A program made the translations under genes and the position numbers. A DNA stretch of 64,000 nucleotides from Symbiodinium natans (lineage: Eukaryota; Sar; Dinophyceae; Suessiales; Symbiodiniaceae): contig CAJNDS010002801.1 in NCBI GenBank assembly GCA_905221605.1, positions 370,001 to 434,000 on the forward strand, in the 5' to 3' direction. Shown piece by piece: positions 1 through 12,310 of this stretch (the stretch's first letter is position 1; the number at the start of each line of letters is the position of its first letter). The notes beneath the pieces are model-generated. The model made no database searches and was not told where the DNA came from. It saw only the letters and a program-made list of their open reading frames with translations.

Positions 1-1964
1 AGTGTGGAAGTGTGCGGGTGGTGAAAGGTGTGTGGATTTGGAGACACAAAAAGAGGGCAAGAAATCAACTCCAAAAGGTAGGGAAGCCGAAGTGACCTCC
101 ACAGTAATCGGCCGATTTTTTTTCAAATAGCACAAAGTAATCTTCACAGTCTTGTGCTCGAAAACCGAAATTGCCGTTTTGGCCGCATTGCAGTCTGAAA
201 GTCAGCTTTTTTTTCAAATTCAGAAACAAAAATGACATGTTACAGTCTTTTTGAAGACCAAAAACTCAAATTTCCAAAAGTCTAATTTCTTCTGACAGTG
301 CTTGACCTATCTCGTTCCACGCTATTGTGGCTTATCCTGTTGTGATATGTTGTATTGTGTTCCGTTATGCCGTGGTCTTTCAAGCCGTTTTACAAATTTG
401 TGCATTTTTCCAATCTGTCAAGTCACAGGCAAGCTGTCTATGTTGGCCATCTTCGAATGATGTTAGTCCTTTCTTCGCAATTATTTGTAATGTGCCTCTA
501 CTGGTTGCTCGTGTTTCAACAAATTTCAAAGAGCGCAAGAAACTGCATCGCGGATTGTCTATCTTGATTACCCCAAACATACATTTTTTGTATGAAGGCC
601 GTTCATTTATGTTTTCAATTTGTTTTTTGTACAAATTACGTGACATCTACAGACGACAGAATTTCGAAGAGAATGAATTGTCTTCGCTTTGAGAATCGCT
701 TTTACAGCAGCAAGAAATTGTCGTGCAAGATTTGAAACATCTTTACTTTTCAGAAACACACCTGTAATTTGGGAAGCTGCATTTGCGACATGCTATGTGC
801 GATGGAAATCTTTGTTTCATGTGCACAATTTTCCGCAGTCTGATTTCATCCCGCTTTGCTCGTAGCTTGGGGGGGCAAACGTGTGGCTGTGAGGAGCTGC
901 TGCTTGTGTGTGACTTGGCGGGAATCGTTTAAAAGTGGCCACAGTCAACAGGCCTGGCTGTGTCCCGAGAGCCTCTTTGTCATTGGGCCAAGCGCGGCCA
1001 AAGTGATGTTGGGTTGAAGAAGCCATGGAACCAAAAAACAGAGCACCAACATCGCACTGAAATCATTTGAACTTGAGAAAAGAAGTAAGATACTTACAAT
1101 TGTTTGGGGAGCTCGCACCCTGGTCGGCTTTGGGTAGTGAGGCAAATCATTGACAATCAACAGCAAGGCTCTTTGCTGTATGTTGTGGCAAAGAGTACTC
1201 CAAGACCCCACTCATCGTTGCACCATTTTTCACAATGAAAGCCATTCAGCAGCCATGGAGACTGGGATCAGTGCAGTTCGTAGGAGCCTTTTCATGCAGT
1301 TCGCTGAAGCCGTTTGAAGGGAAAGATTGGATGTACACGATTGACTCGACTGTCTCGGTTTTCAGTGCCTGTTTGGACCGGCGGAACCCACTAATTAGCT
1401 AGCTTCCATGTTGCACACGGCTCCAAGCGTTCAGCAGCTCATATAAAAATGGAATTTTTTCATCATCACGACGACGACGACAAATGCAAAACAAAAACAG
1501 TTTTTTTCAGAGCAGCGAGTAAAAAATCTGGCTCAACCATGTGCGGGGTAACGACGGTAACGATCAATTTTGTATAGCGGAGAACACAGCGAGGAAAGCT
1601 TCTTTCATGAGATCTGGATTCGCAAGTTAGGGAGCCATGGACAAGTTCCTCCCAATTCCCAAAGAGTCATGAACCATGCACGCTTGTGGTGAAGGATGAA
1701 CGTCGCGGATGCTCTTGGCTTCAAAGGGTGTCTGGCGAAAATTGATAGTTGCATCATGAGCAAGAAGTGACAATTACTGTGCGTTTGCCATCTGTGCTTC
1801 TTGGATTTGTGACAGTGGTCACTGCGCATCCCAAGCTTGGACGCTGTGGCCGCCATGGATTTTGGTCTTCCTCCTGGTGGTATAGGCTTGGCATGACTGG
1901 GCACAGTTGAACAAGCAGTCGCAGCAACAATCGTTGCGTTGCAGGGCCGAGCCCTGGCATCAAC
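1..1964. other. No gene recognised
   Basis: This stretch is more AT-rich than the rest and has only short open frames (up to about 165 codons), none with a domain, motif or plausible splice partner that I recognise. It also lacks the telomere-like repeats seen further on. It probably represents intergenic DNA or the end of an upstream transcription unit. Confidence 0.5.
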
Positions 1965-3085
1965 ATGACCCCTGGTGGCCCGCCGGGTCCTGGTGGGCCT
2001 GGTGGACCTGGTGGGCAGGGTGGGGACGGTGCTCCGGTGTATGGCAGGCAGGGAAGTAGGTGAACAGTTGGAGCAAACGCTGTGGGGGATCGGGGCCACC
2101 GGATTTAGAGCCCTTCAGGCGAAATGTGAGACTGGCCCCCGAAGTGAACCGACGCTTGGCCAGGAAAGCAGTTGCAGCTGCACAGAGCTGCGCAACATTT
2201 CATGAGATTTCTTAATTCACGGTGCCTGTATTCAAATCCAGTAATTTCTGCTGGTTTTTTTTGGCGAGTTCTCAGGAATCCTGTATGTGCGCAATTTGCC
2301 CTACAAAATCAGCCGGGCACTGGGTAAGTTTCGAATGCACGTTTCTTGCTCTCAACTTGCATTCTCTGCTCGACTTTTCTACCCATCTCTTCGCCGAGCT
2401 TAGGTGCAGATGAGCTCTATGACATATTTGGCAAGTACGGCTCAATCCGTCAGGTTCGCCGTGGCAATGGTCTTGAGCCCAGTTCGGCTGATGCCATTCC
2501 GCTTCTGAAAGAGTAGTCACTTAGTAGTCAAACATGGGCCCGCGTTGTGGTGCCAGGCCCAGAAACGCGCGGCACCTGCTTCGTGGTCTACGACGACATC
2601 TACGATGCCCTGCACTCAAGAATGTTTTTGTGATGTTTCCTGTCACGGGTTCGTTTGTTGTCTTCAGGCCAAGGCCTTCAAACCACTGAGGCCAAGAATG
2701 CCATGGACCACTTGAGTGGTTTCAACGTCGCAGGACGGCCTGAGCCCAAGTATGCGACACTTTCCAATTCAGTGTCGCCTCGGGTTTCAAAATAAAGCCG
2801 GGACAGGCCGCAAGAGATCGGAAGGGTTACTTTTCATTTTAAGTTCCGCTGTCGTTCACGGCACCAAACTGCAGGTACTTGGTGCTGTTGTACTATAACC
2901 CCTTCAAGATGCAGCAGAAGGTGGATGCAAAGGTCAAGCGCGAGGACATCGAGAGGCTCAAGAAGAAGTTGCCTGGCGCAACATTTCAGCCCATAGAGAT
3001 TGGTTCAACCACGGCTGCTTTCGTTACTGGCCTGGCTTCATGGCTTCTTGCCCTTGCCGATCTATGTGTCAACTTGAAAACCTGA
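1965..3085 (+). CDS. SF3B6: SF3B6 (p14) branch-point-contacting subunit of the U2 snRNP SF3b complex
   Basis: Small single-RRM protein that sits at the pre-mRNA branch adenosine inside SF3b, in the nucleus. Exons read as 1965-2047, 2119-2150, 2276-2323, 2404-2469, 2557-2606, 2691-2737 and 2875-3002, and all phases join. Seen: a Gly/Pro-rich N terminus starting MTPGGPPGP, then RLAPEVNR, RNP2 ILYVRNLPYKIS, ELYDIFGKYG, RNP1 RGTCFVVYDD, AMDHLSGFN, YLVLLYYNPFKMQQK and a basic tail. This follows the family motif by motif; the human protein is about 125 residues. Donors are GC (2048, 2607, 2738), GA (2151) and GT (2324, 2470). Four extra residues (RALG) after KIS come from the GT donor at 2324. The C terminus is uncertain: the frame stays open to 3085, but an intron may begin at 3003. 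The start is the first ATG in frame with this exon chain. Confidence 0.9.
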
Positions 3086-3251
3086 CTACAACAAGTTGCC
3101 ATCTAGCCAGAAACCTTGCTTCTGCCCATTCCCAGATAAGCTCTGAACCGAGGTTTCTTTGAGACATCTGCTGAGAGAAGGCGATAGAGAATTTACGCTG
3201 TCTCCCTTGGAGGGCTTGGGATTGGGGGGGTCCCTGTTTTGAAGCTTAGGC

Positions 3252-3735
3252 CTAGATCTGTTGGTGCAGTACATAGGCGTTTATGGTACGTGTTTGACCA
3301 TTGTGCAAGTTGCAGTGCTGCTTCTGTTCCCAAATCGCACATTGCTGAGCCTGCTGGACCAGTTATGGAAAGCGGAGTCGGGCTTCAAAAGGTGCAGAGA
3401 CTTCGCAAAGAGGATGCTGTGTGGCGCAATAGAGCTTTAGAGATCATGCGTGGTGCTTCAATCTGCGCATCGGCTCAGCATCGGGAAGAGGCATCTCATG
3501 TCGCTCTGCTGGGGCCGTATAGTTGCGCAGTGTACTTTGGAATCGCCGCTTAGCCCATCTGCTCCCAGCATTCCCCATGCCGTGAGGTGTTCGACAGAAT
3601 GTTAGACATGTGTTTAGGAAGGGGGTATCCAGATGCATTCAGCTTTCGGGAGGGGTTGGTGGCCCCAGAGTGCACCATGCATGCCTACATCTCGGAGATG
3701 TTCCCCTCGCACGCCTTTCAGGTGCGCGGTCGGGG
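3252..3735 (+). CDS. Probable major facilitator superfamily transporter, partial exons
   Basis: Two joined exons (3252-3285 and 3316 to about 3400) read LDLLVQYIGVY then LLLFPNRTLLSLL, a hydrophobic membrane-type segment; the phase fits across a GT-AG intron. A further exon at 3643-3720 reads FREGLVAPECTMHAYISEMF, resembling the MFS (SP-type) signature in which an acidic residue and an 'E-x-FP' turn precede the cytoplasmic Arg-rich loop, and it ends at CAG|GTGCGC. Only this C-terminal half is visible. The frame stops at 3756 if not spliced, so this may be a decayed copy, or upstream exons may be missed. The family call rests on one motif plus hydrophobicity. Confidence 0.4.
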
Positions 3736-3994
3736 CCCGAGCGCCTTCATTGAATAAACCCCCAACTTGCACGATGTACTGATGCTCGGGATTCTTTCTT
3801 CTTTCGTCTCTGTTTACTCGGCGCCCTGACATGCCGATCATGTTGGGCACCACATGTCAGTTATGCAGAGAAGAATGGTAAAGCAGACCTTAAATGCCTT
3901 TGCTGAGGTGCCTTTGCTGTGCTACCGAAAAGTGTTGAGGGAAGGAACGCCGCATTTGAAGCCGCAAAAGTTTACTCCATCCTGTGCTTCCGAG

Positions 3995-4135
3995 GCGGCC
4001 GCGACCGGGCGGACACCCGGCCTGCTTTGGCCTCCGGCTCGGCCCCTGGCTCGCCCGGCTTGGCCTCCGGCTGGGCCTTCGGCTCTGGGGTCCCACTGCT
4101 TGGCGCCTTGGGCTTTGCGGCTCGCGAGGCCCAGC
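3995..4135 (+). repeat. GC-rich degenerate short repeat
   Basis: Degenerate tandem repeats built on GGCCTCCGGCT/CTCGGCCCCTGG. All frames translate to Leu/Gly/Pro/Arg low-complexity sequence, so the several overlapping open frames here are compositional. From about 4200 to 5500 no gene or ordered repeat is evident. Confidence 0.5.
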
Positions 4136-5528
4136 TGTGGCTTCTGAAGTTTACATCGCATTTCGGACGGTTTCGGTTGTTTTTTTTCTTGTTTTGAGGT
4201 AGGCCGATTTCGTGCCTTTTGCCATGGCAAGTTTCAGGGAGGGTGTTGGAGGGGCCCATCTTCGGTTCTTTTTTGGAGATTGGGCGGAGGCACTGTGCGT
4301 CCACATCTGGCCGCGAGAGCGTCTGGAACTTGGGAAGGCTTGGGGCGGTTTGGTCTCGCGCTTCGTGTAGACGTTTGTGGATCGAGGCTCGGATTTGAAT
4401 GTTTCCCTCTCAGGCTTTCACATTCCTGCCTAAGTTCGGGCCGCAAAGTTTCATGCAAAGCACGCTGGGATGCTCATATCGTTTCATACTGATTTAGGGA
4501 TCCGTGCCTGTCTGAAATTAGATCGTGGTGGTCGCTGGCATACTTGTGCCAAGCCAGCCATGTGCTGGCAGGGAGGATGTGCTACTCGTAGTGCACTTGT
4601 TGTAGCAGTCGTGCTGACAGCCATTTCTGTAGTGCTTAGCTTGTATTGAGTAGCTACTGCAGTTGTAAACGCCCAGGCCATGGAGGGCGACGGCAAATCT
4701 CAAGGAGTTTTGCAGACCCGATCCTGCTGCTTTTGCACGCCATCCAATCAATTTGAACACGACGGTTATTTTGCGGCAAGTGTCCAGGTTTGGCTTGGGC
4801 ATGGTGCAATGTTGCATAGGCTCAGATATTCGACTCCTCAGTGATCTGAGCAGGAGGGTTCTGTCTCGGGACCAGTACATGCCGAATGAACCTGGCAAGT
4901 CCTCCGACCAGGCGCAGCTGCCCCATGTCATTGGAACATATCTTGCAGTATCGAAGCTCTTGCTTTCCTTTTTCAAATCGAAGGACACGACTTGAACTGC
5001 CTTGCGTGCACAGGTAGCGTACGAGCAGCTGTGCACGCGCTGGAACCGTGAAGAAGCGGAGGCCTTGTGTACAGAAGCATATGTAAAGCTTATGTGAGCT
5101 AAGGTTGGAGTGGACGCTCCTCAAGTGGACCCTTTTGTTTGGCATCTACCCAGGATGACCTATCTTGGACCCTTTTTCTCGAGGGCCTTATAAGGTTTTA
5201 GGAACTTTGGGGCTTAAGTGGAAGCTTGCTTAAGATTTCGGACAGGCCGTGCAGCGCTGCAAGCGCACCTTACAGAGCGACAAGACCAGCCGCGATGCAG
5301 GGGGCTTACAGTGGGGTCTCAACCCTGAAACCTTAGTCCAAAAACATCTGCTGCTTGTCTGAATATTGCTTGTCATCTTGCTTTCGGCTTGGTGGAGTAC
5401 CAAGCCAGCTCGTGACAGCTAGTGAGTGACTTAGTGCCCTGCCCTTGACGTTTGTTTTGAGCTTCCTGCAAATGGGGCCTCAATGTGCTTGCCTGACCTC
5501 GACTGATGCATTCCGTGCCTGATGCTAG

Positions 5529-7680
5529 GACAAGATTTTGGCCTTGAACGAACTGGAGTACTGGGCCATGAGGCCTGTCTGTTCCTGGCTGCTGAGTTTC
5601 GCCATTCAGCCCATGGAGTAGACATAGTGCTTAACGCTGCAGACTGTAACCCGGCTTGGTGCAGGCGAGGTGGCTACGATGCAGAAGTCATCCTCATTGG
5701 CATGTTAAAGCCGCCGCCACAAGCTCCACATGTTCACGGACTGGAAGAGCCCATGACTTTGAGAGACTTGCTTGATCTCGGTTAGCCAAGGGAGTCAGAC
5801 AAGGACGTAGCTGGGCAGGCAAGGTGCATCACTACTTGCAGCACTTTACAAGAGCCAATACACGAACACCAGGCGCACATCAGTCTGAAGAAAACATGGG
5901 CAGCCCACTTCAACATGTGGGTCAACAATGATGTTGACCATGGTGCGGCGCCTAGCTGCTCCTGGCTGTAATTGGCTGTACCATCTAGGAGCGCAAGTGC
6001 AAGGTCGAGTGCTGATGAAGCAGAAGAAGCTGGACGAGGCCTTCAAGATCTTCGACAAGGTGCCTCGGACAGCACGACTCAGATCATGGGTGTATTTTGG
6101 GTGTCTTCCTGGGGATGTTCCAGGCCGGCTGCATGTTGTCAGGTGGCCTACAAGAACCCTTTGTGGGGGGAAGGCTACCATCTCCGAGCCAAGTGCTACA
6201 ATGCGATGAAGGCCGACCCCCCAAACCCCACACACCATGACAATGCCTTCGTGCATGTTCCGGAGCTTTCCCCGGCCTTGAACATGCCCACACAACCTGC
6301 TTCGGAGCGCGTTGATTATTGGTGTAGGATGTGCCCAACACCATCGCTGATCTCCGGCGCGCACTCGAGCAGCCTGGACTGGGCTCGATTGCTTTCGTTG
6401 CCATGTTTTGCGATGCTTTTGGTTGTTCTTTTTTTGTTTTCTCTTCCATCATCTCGATTCTTGGGCTCTCGGTTCAGTTCTCGGGATGTGAGGTTCTGCC
6501 CCAACAACTATCTTGTCATGGTCGAGCTGGGCATCACGCTTATGGAGCCTGCATGAGCCTGCTGAATTTCAGCTCTCCCAGTTGAGGTGTGCGTTCAAGC
6601 CCCTGGGCCCCTTGGGCCCCTGGCACAGCCCCCTGAGCCTCCTTTTAAGAGCCTGTCCCTCCTTAGAACGTGAGGACAAGACTCACGAGTACGAGGAAGC
6701 TGCGGATCTCTTCAAGGCTGCGGTGCCTCAGTGTGCGGTGCCTGTGCCCACTTCACTTGCCTCCTCTCGCCTCTCACTCCTGTCGCCAGGAACGCGCCCA
6801 ACCCCAAACCCAGCCGCGAGAACGCGAGCTCAAGACCGTAAGACCCTTGAGCCCCTTGAGCCCCTTGAGCCCTTAGGCCTCAGCTGCCTCTAAGCCTCAG
6901 CTCCCGTTCCAGCGCGCCGTCGACCTCTGCCCCATCCTGCCGGTGGACATCTTCCTCCGCCAGCTCTTTGAGAAGGCAAGGGCTCAGAAAGGTGGGCAAG
7001 GCACATGATTTCAATAAACTTTTATACACATCGGTTCAGGTACCCCATCTCAAGGAGCAGTGGGAGGCAGAGAAGAAAGCCAACCAGTTCTCGCTTAATG
7101 CGCGGGCGCCAAGACCTGGGTCTCTGCCGCATCACGCCATCGCTCAATTGCGGATGACAACAAAAACAAGAGAGAGCTCATTTTCATTATCAAGTTGATG
7201 ACGACGATTATTGCCACCATGATGATACATGATCATGATGACACAATTGATTGCTATTATGATGTTGATGATCGCTTGTCCTGAATGCAGCAGCTGATGC
7301 CACCTACGGCATTAGTTCAGAATTTTTGGTTTAGGGTTTGAGCCTCGGTTTTAGGAGCCCCCGGCGCGGCTGCTGCCCGCAGCCTGGGTCGACCGCTTTG
7401 AGGCCACGGAGCGGCCGAACCAGGCCTTCCTCAGGCGGAGGGCACTTTTTGGCGCAACGTCTGGGAGGGTGTGCTTAAAGGGGTCTCAGGGTGTTTAAAG
7501 GGAGGTTTTGGCTGGAACGCAGCAAACCAGGGTGTAGGGTTGAGGCTTCCAGACACGTGTTGAGGGCGAAGCTCCAAAAAAACCAAATGCTCGCCCGCAT
7601 CTGGGACATTGCCATTGCCAGGGTGGGTGCCGAACTGGAGCAGTGGTTTGCGGAGGCCAGTTGCCAGAAACCTAGGTGAC
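5529..7680 (+). CDS. Tetratricopeptide-repeat-like protein, multi-exon
   Basis: A chain of short exon-like segments on one strand, separated by stop-rich intron-like DNA. Readable pieces are KILALNELEYWAMR (about 5533), KKTWAAHFNMWVNND (about 5886), VLMKQKKLDEAFKIFDKV (6009-6062), VAYKNPLWGEGYHLRAKCYN (about 6143-6202), NTIADLRRALEQPGL (about 6334), EYEEAADLFKAAV (about 6690-6728), FQRAVDLCPILPVDIFLRQL (about 6910), VPHLKEQWEAEKKANQF (about 7040), LLPAAWVDRFEATERPNQAF (about 7372) and MLARIWDIAIARVGAELEQ (about 7588). The pattern LDEAFKIFDK / EEAADLFKAA / FQRAVDLCP is typical of TPR helices. TPR proteins are protein-binding scaffolds; the partner is unknown. Exon borders and start are not fixed. 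The following acidic-tailed segment could be the same gene. Confidence 0.5.
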
Positions 7681-7819
7681 TCAGGATGATGTTTCTGGCG
7701 CTATGAAGCCCAGCCGCGCAAAACCTAAACCCCTATAGCCCCCAGACTCTTAACTCTCACCCCACTTGGCGGAGAACTCGCAACTTTGCGCAGCTCGTTA
7801 TCATGGTCACTTTCATAGC

Positions 7820-8424
7820 CAACCAAAATGGAGCAGCTGGGGCCCGTGATGCTGCACCGTGTGCTGTGTTTTGGAGACCCAAAGACCTTGAAACGCCAAC
7901 TCTTCTTTGCGTATGTATCATGACCCCATCCACCAAGCCACCTTCGTGATAGGTTCGGCGACACAAAGCCGAGCCGTCGATCCAGCGCAAGCTGTGGAAA
8001 CTCCGGCATGTTGACTGAGGCTTCATTGCTGACCAGTGCCTTGTGCCAGGAGCGTGCTGGTCATCAAGTGGGATCCAGACAAGTGGCCCAAGGAGCTGAG
8101 GTCCTTCACCACCCAGGCCCCCCTCCCAAGCGCCCAAAAGGTCTGACAGGGAAGAAAACAGCAAACGGCTTTTGGGATGCTTTTTGGTGTCAGGGTGGGT
8201 GGATTAGACTTGACCCCAAAGCACCCAAAACCCTAAACCCCAAACTCCAAGCCCTACAACAACAGCCCAAGACTACCAGGTCCACGAGGCCCTCAAGGCC
8301 CGGCGCGAGCGTGAGCTCGCCAAGGCGACGCCGGATGCCGGGGCCTCGGATTTTCTTGGAGCCCGAAGAGGCACATTTTGCAGACGACAATGCTGCTATA
8401 TATGTAGATATATATATATATATG

Positions 8425-8472
<48 letters not shown>

Positions 8473-8820
8473 CTTATATATGTGTACATATATACATAAA
8501 ACAATATCTATACTTGAAATTGATATGTTTATCTGTGTACATCAAGAATGTATCAAGCCGGGGGCAACCGTACGTACGGGCAATCTGCCGATAACCCAGG
8601 TTTGGGTGCAAGGTTGAAAGGAGGGTCAGTGACAAGGTCGAGGTGCATGGCCACGTCCAGGTTTGGTGCCAGCTCCGCTTGCGGATAGGAGGGTTCTGAT
8701 TTTGGTGAGGTTGGTAGGACTGAGGCCGCAGAGGACTGGAAGGACCAGGACCAGGTGGAGTTTGAAGAGGCCGAGGAGGAGTATGACGAGGAGCTTGGGT
8801 TTCGGTCTCATGCTGCCTGA
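7820..8820 (+). CDS. Unassigned protein with acidic C-terminal tail, multi-exon
   Basis: Exon-like segments in order: MLHRVLCFGDPKTLKR (about 7848), RVLVIKWDPDKWPKELRSFT (about 8052), YQVHEALKARRERELAKAT (about 8274) and a last exon (8695-8820) reading SDFGEVGRTEAAEDWKDQDQ followed by a Glu/Asp-rich stretch and a TGA at 8818-8820. I do not recognise a family. The alternation of a basic helical segment and a strongly acidic tail suggests a nuclear or ribonucleoprotein-associated protein, but that is a guess from composition. The intron between the third and last exon holds an AT microsatellite. It may be the 3' part of the TPR gene just upstream, since spacing and strand agree. Confidence 0.4.
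8395..8490. repeat. (TA)n microsatellite
   Basis: TA/TATG dinucleotide tract of about 80-95 bases inside an intron-like stretch. Open frames running through it, with Ile/Tyr repeats, are artefacts. Confidence 0.9.
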
Positions 8821-10790
8821 GCAAGAAATCTCACACACAAGTATCAGCCTCTCCCTTCTCAACGGGCTCTCTCTGCCTTGGACCCCGGCCAGTGCTGTCT
8901 GGGCCGACTTGTGAGCTGCTGCCGTGCTAGAATAGGAACCCCGTGCAAAAGCACCCATTCCCCGCAAGAGGAGGCTGTTGCATTTCTTCGGCGGCTCCGA
9001 TCGCAGCGGACGCGGTGACGCTCACAAAGGAGCTGCGAAAGTGCGTCTGCGCGCCAGGGGTTTGTAGAAGCTTCTCATGCTATGTGCAGTTGAGAAACTC
9101 CGAGCGAGGGGGGCTGCTCGCGTCGCAAGCGGTTTATGACAGATCGTGATCGGCGGGCTAGTCAAGCTACAACTCTTGAAGGCTTTGCGAGGGGTGCTGG
9201 GTAAAGGTGATCTCTGCAGATGCTCTCAAGCCAGCAACAGCGGGCCCCACCCAGCGCAAGCAAAGTCAGGTCGCCACCATGCCGAGGGACTCAGCATGCG
9301 CACGACAGGACGCGAGAGACAGTGCGTTCAACCCAACCCGACATATCGAGCTGAGCCACATCGAAGCTATTGAGACCGTGCTGGTCTCCTAGCCTCGCAG
9401 GCACAGCTTTTCACGACTTGCAACCCAGACCCTGGACCCTGAACAACCCCCAGAAAAAGCAGCGTGGCCATGGCTGTTTTTGGGTGCGGGGCCCACTTCC
9501 ACGCTGAAGAAGATGCGCCTGGCGAGTTTGTGGAGCCGGCGGAAGCGGCGAAGTGGGTGGATGAGGCGTCGTGCATCGCAGTCGACCCTGGGCTGCATCT
9601 GGAGGCTCTGACCTTCCCCTTTCATCCCGTTCTAACCGAACAGCTCGCTGTACTGATCGCAGTAAGGATGTGCGCCCGAGCCTGAGTTTTCACATGTTTT
9701 CACTGCCTCCCTCGGAACTGCGTCCGTCGTGTGCTGGCGTAGACTTCTGGCTGCTGGCTGCTTCTGACGGTGCATCGTTCTAAGAAGCCCAGAAAGGCTA
9801 AACGATTCACTATCTCATCTGGTGCCCAGCCAAGACTAGAAGCCTGAGAAATGTAAGCTTTCCCAAACTGCTGCAGGAATCCGTAAGAGTTCGCCGCCTT
9901 CGCAAGGCGAAGACTTCGAGATCGCAGAGCGGGGACCACTCCCAGGTGCTTCTCAGGCTTAGGTTTTTTGGGTTGTTTGGGTTTTTTTGGGGTTTTTTCT
10001 GGCCACTACTTTTACTTGAGCTGCTAGACGACAATAGAAGCCTTTTCTACGATCGACGTGTAGTACATGATGACCACTAACTATGGCACTGTCGCTTCTG
10101 ACCATTGCTACGACTCCCGGTAGCATGCTGCTTCTGCTCACCGAATCTTCCCGGCTTGCTCTGCAGACTTGCCTTCGATGCCATGAAGGGTGACTTGCGG
10201 TTTGCGCATTTTGTGTCGTTTGAGGCTTCTTCGACACTTTCGAGTGCATTGCTAAGCGTTGCGGCTCCTTCTTGACCCGAACCTGGCGCCGCGATGACTT
10301 GGAACCCTCCTCAGGTGCTTTTCAACTGTCCTCCGGCGCCATCATGTTTGCAAAGCCGGACCTGGACACTTTGACTTGGCAAAAACACCTTGCTGTGAAA
10401 CTTTAAGAAGGGGCGGCCCCGAAAATACCGACTCATTGTAAAGTGGATAAGGAGTTCATTAAAGAAAGACAAGCCTTACAGGTGCATAAGCATCTGAGCA
10501 GTTCAAGGCTCACGGAAACCTCACTTCCAGCACTGAGCTAGAAAAATGAAACTCCCATGGTTTTTGATCAATGAAAATCGCGGCTCCCCTTGTGACTAAA
10601 ATGGAGCACGCCGCCAAGATGGGAGCCACAGTGCCACCGGGCTGTCATGGCAGTGCTATGCAGGATGTGGGATGTGTGGTTGGCCTTTTGTAAAACGATA
10701 AGGAAGTAGCACAAAGATGAGGTTTGCATTCGAGAATTGCAATCGCGACGAGTTTTTTGCTAGCCCACTTGACGAAATTCTCACAGCCTG
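8821..10790 (+). other. No assembled gene; one candidate exon
   Basis: Mostly intron- or spacer-like sequence. An open segment at 9464-9685 contains AMAVFGCGAHFHAEEDAPG and EPAEAAKWVDEASCIAVDPG, with natural-looking composition and a CAG acceptor region before it, but no family is recognisable and no splice partner was found. Confidence 0.3.
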
Positions 10791-10860
10791 CTAAGCCTGC
10801 TACCATCCTCTTTGAGGTTCAGCAAGCAAGATTCCAGCTTGATACAGTCATTCTTTCAGC

Positions 10861-11160
10861 CAGGACAAGAAACTGGAATGTCTCCGGCGCAACAGCAAGC
10901 CCATCGTGCCTCCCGACTGCAATGCCAATTTCTGGGGCAAGCGTCCGCTGCTTTCACAAGGGTCTATACTCAAGCTCCGGTTTTTGAATCAACGCACTTG
11001 CAGAATTCATCTCTCAAAGCATGATTTTGACACTTCGGGACCCGCCTCGGTTTGAGCCTGCCCAACGGCAAGGCAACTCAAACGGGAGCTTGCGGGGTGT
11101 CAAGGTGCTGGTATGCTTCCCGCGGGGCTTTGAGCGGCTTCGTGCAATCATTCCCTTTTG
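10861..11160 (+). CDS. Two candidate exons, unassigned
   Basis: After a CAG acceptor at about 10863 the frame reads DKKLECLRRNSKPIVPPDCN then ANFWGKRPLL, and at about 11028-11155 TLRDPPRFEPAQRQ and LRGVKVLVCFPRGFERL. Both look like protein rather than repeat, but no family is apparent and the frames were not proved to join. A second frame over the first segment (SFFQPGQETGMSPAQQQ) is an alternative reading. Confidence 0.25.
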
Positions 11161-11205
11161 AGATCCTGTTGTCACACAGTCATGTACAGGCCAGGCACCG
11201 AAGAA

Positions 11206-11302
11206 CAAGGTAGGGGGGTAGGGGGGTGGGGGGATGGCGAGGGGGGTGGCGAGGGGTGTGGCGAGGGGGGGTGGTGGGTGGGGTGGGCGGGTTGAGGGTG
11301 TG
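11206..11302 (+). repeat. G-rich tract (GGGGTGG / GATGGCGAGGGG)n
   Basis: About 95 bases of degenerate G-rich repeat with many runs of four to seven G on the + strand. It could form G-quadruplexes; the minus-strand open frame through it (Pro/His/Ser) is not a gene. Confidence 0.8.
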
Positions 11303-11518
11303 GGTGTTTGTCATTGCGGAGCAGCTTCTTGGTTATGTTATTCTCACTAAGAAGCCATGGTGCCACAATTATTGGCACCAAAGGAAGAGCAGTTAGGTGC
11401 TACACGGACAAGGGCGTGGAGAAGAGCCGCTGCGGGGTCGTCTGCCAGTGGCTGGTGGTGGCTCGGTCCGCTTTGGTTTTGTGGCCCTCCGTGGCCCGAA
11501 GCTGAGAAGCCTGGGTCC

Positions 11519-11612
11519 AACTCCCAAAAAAGAAAAGATAAGATTCAACTCCCAAAAAAGATAAGATAAGATTTAACTCCCAAAAAAGATACAGCAAGAT
11601 ACAGCAAGATTT
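11519..11612 (+). repeat. Tandem repeat of AACTCCCAAAAAAGATAAGAT type
   Basis: Three diverged copies of a unit containing ACTCCCAAAAAAGA followed by AAGATAAGATT or CAGCAAGATACAGCAAGATT, lying directly upstream of candidate exons. Confidence 0.75.
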
Positions 11613-11639
11613 CATGTCAGGACAAAGGCTTCCCTGCAG

Positions 11640-11910
11640 AGCGCCTACGGCGGCTGAAAGGCGGCCGTGATGCCTGGTACCGCGGCGAAGGGCCAAAGGG
11701 CTTGTGGCAGATGGCGCCTAAGAAGTGCACTTGGTAGAGCAGTGAAAAAACGAATATCCCAGACATGCCTCAAACTTCCACACCCCAAGCCAGGCTTTCT
11801 TGAGTCCAGGTCAGCGGGTGTCGTCCAGATTTGCTTCAACAGATCCTCAATGATCCTGACAACAGGCAATTTGAGGCCCACCCTCCTGACAGCTCCAGGC
11901 ATGCGGAAGG
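11640..11910 (+). CDS. Candidate exons upstream of the OPR-like gene
   Basis: Two protein-like segments: GGRDAWYRGEGPKGLWQMAP (about 11660-11720) and LLQQILNDPDNRQFEAHPPD (about 11831-11890). They may be 5' exons of the gene that follows or belong to a separate small gene. No family is recognised. Confidence 0.3.
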
Positions 11911-12310
11911 CTATCCTACTTGCGTGTGCCCTGGCAGCACATGCTGGCGCACTGGTAGCTTCACACCAGCTTCTGTCAACTTCTTTCGAGGTTCTGCAAA
12001 GGCCCCTTGCTTTTTGCGAGTCTGGCTGGCGGTTCTTTGATGTTGAAAGTCAGGTGCCCTGCAAGCTTTGTCAGGTATGGTGATGAGATGTGGCAGCTGG
12101 CCAACCAAGCTCAGCTGAGCGGTTCGCCCCTGGGCCGGTCGCTGAGGCCTGCATTGAAGGGCCTTGCATGTAGGAGCTCAGGCGTAGACGTTCCCTACCG
12201 TGACATGGCTGATCACGCACTTTACGCACTGCCTGGCACTGCAAGTCAAGAACGCCTCTGGGGAGCGTTTTATTTAGTTCTTAGACGACGTACAGCGACC
12301 TCTAGCAGAC

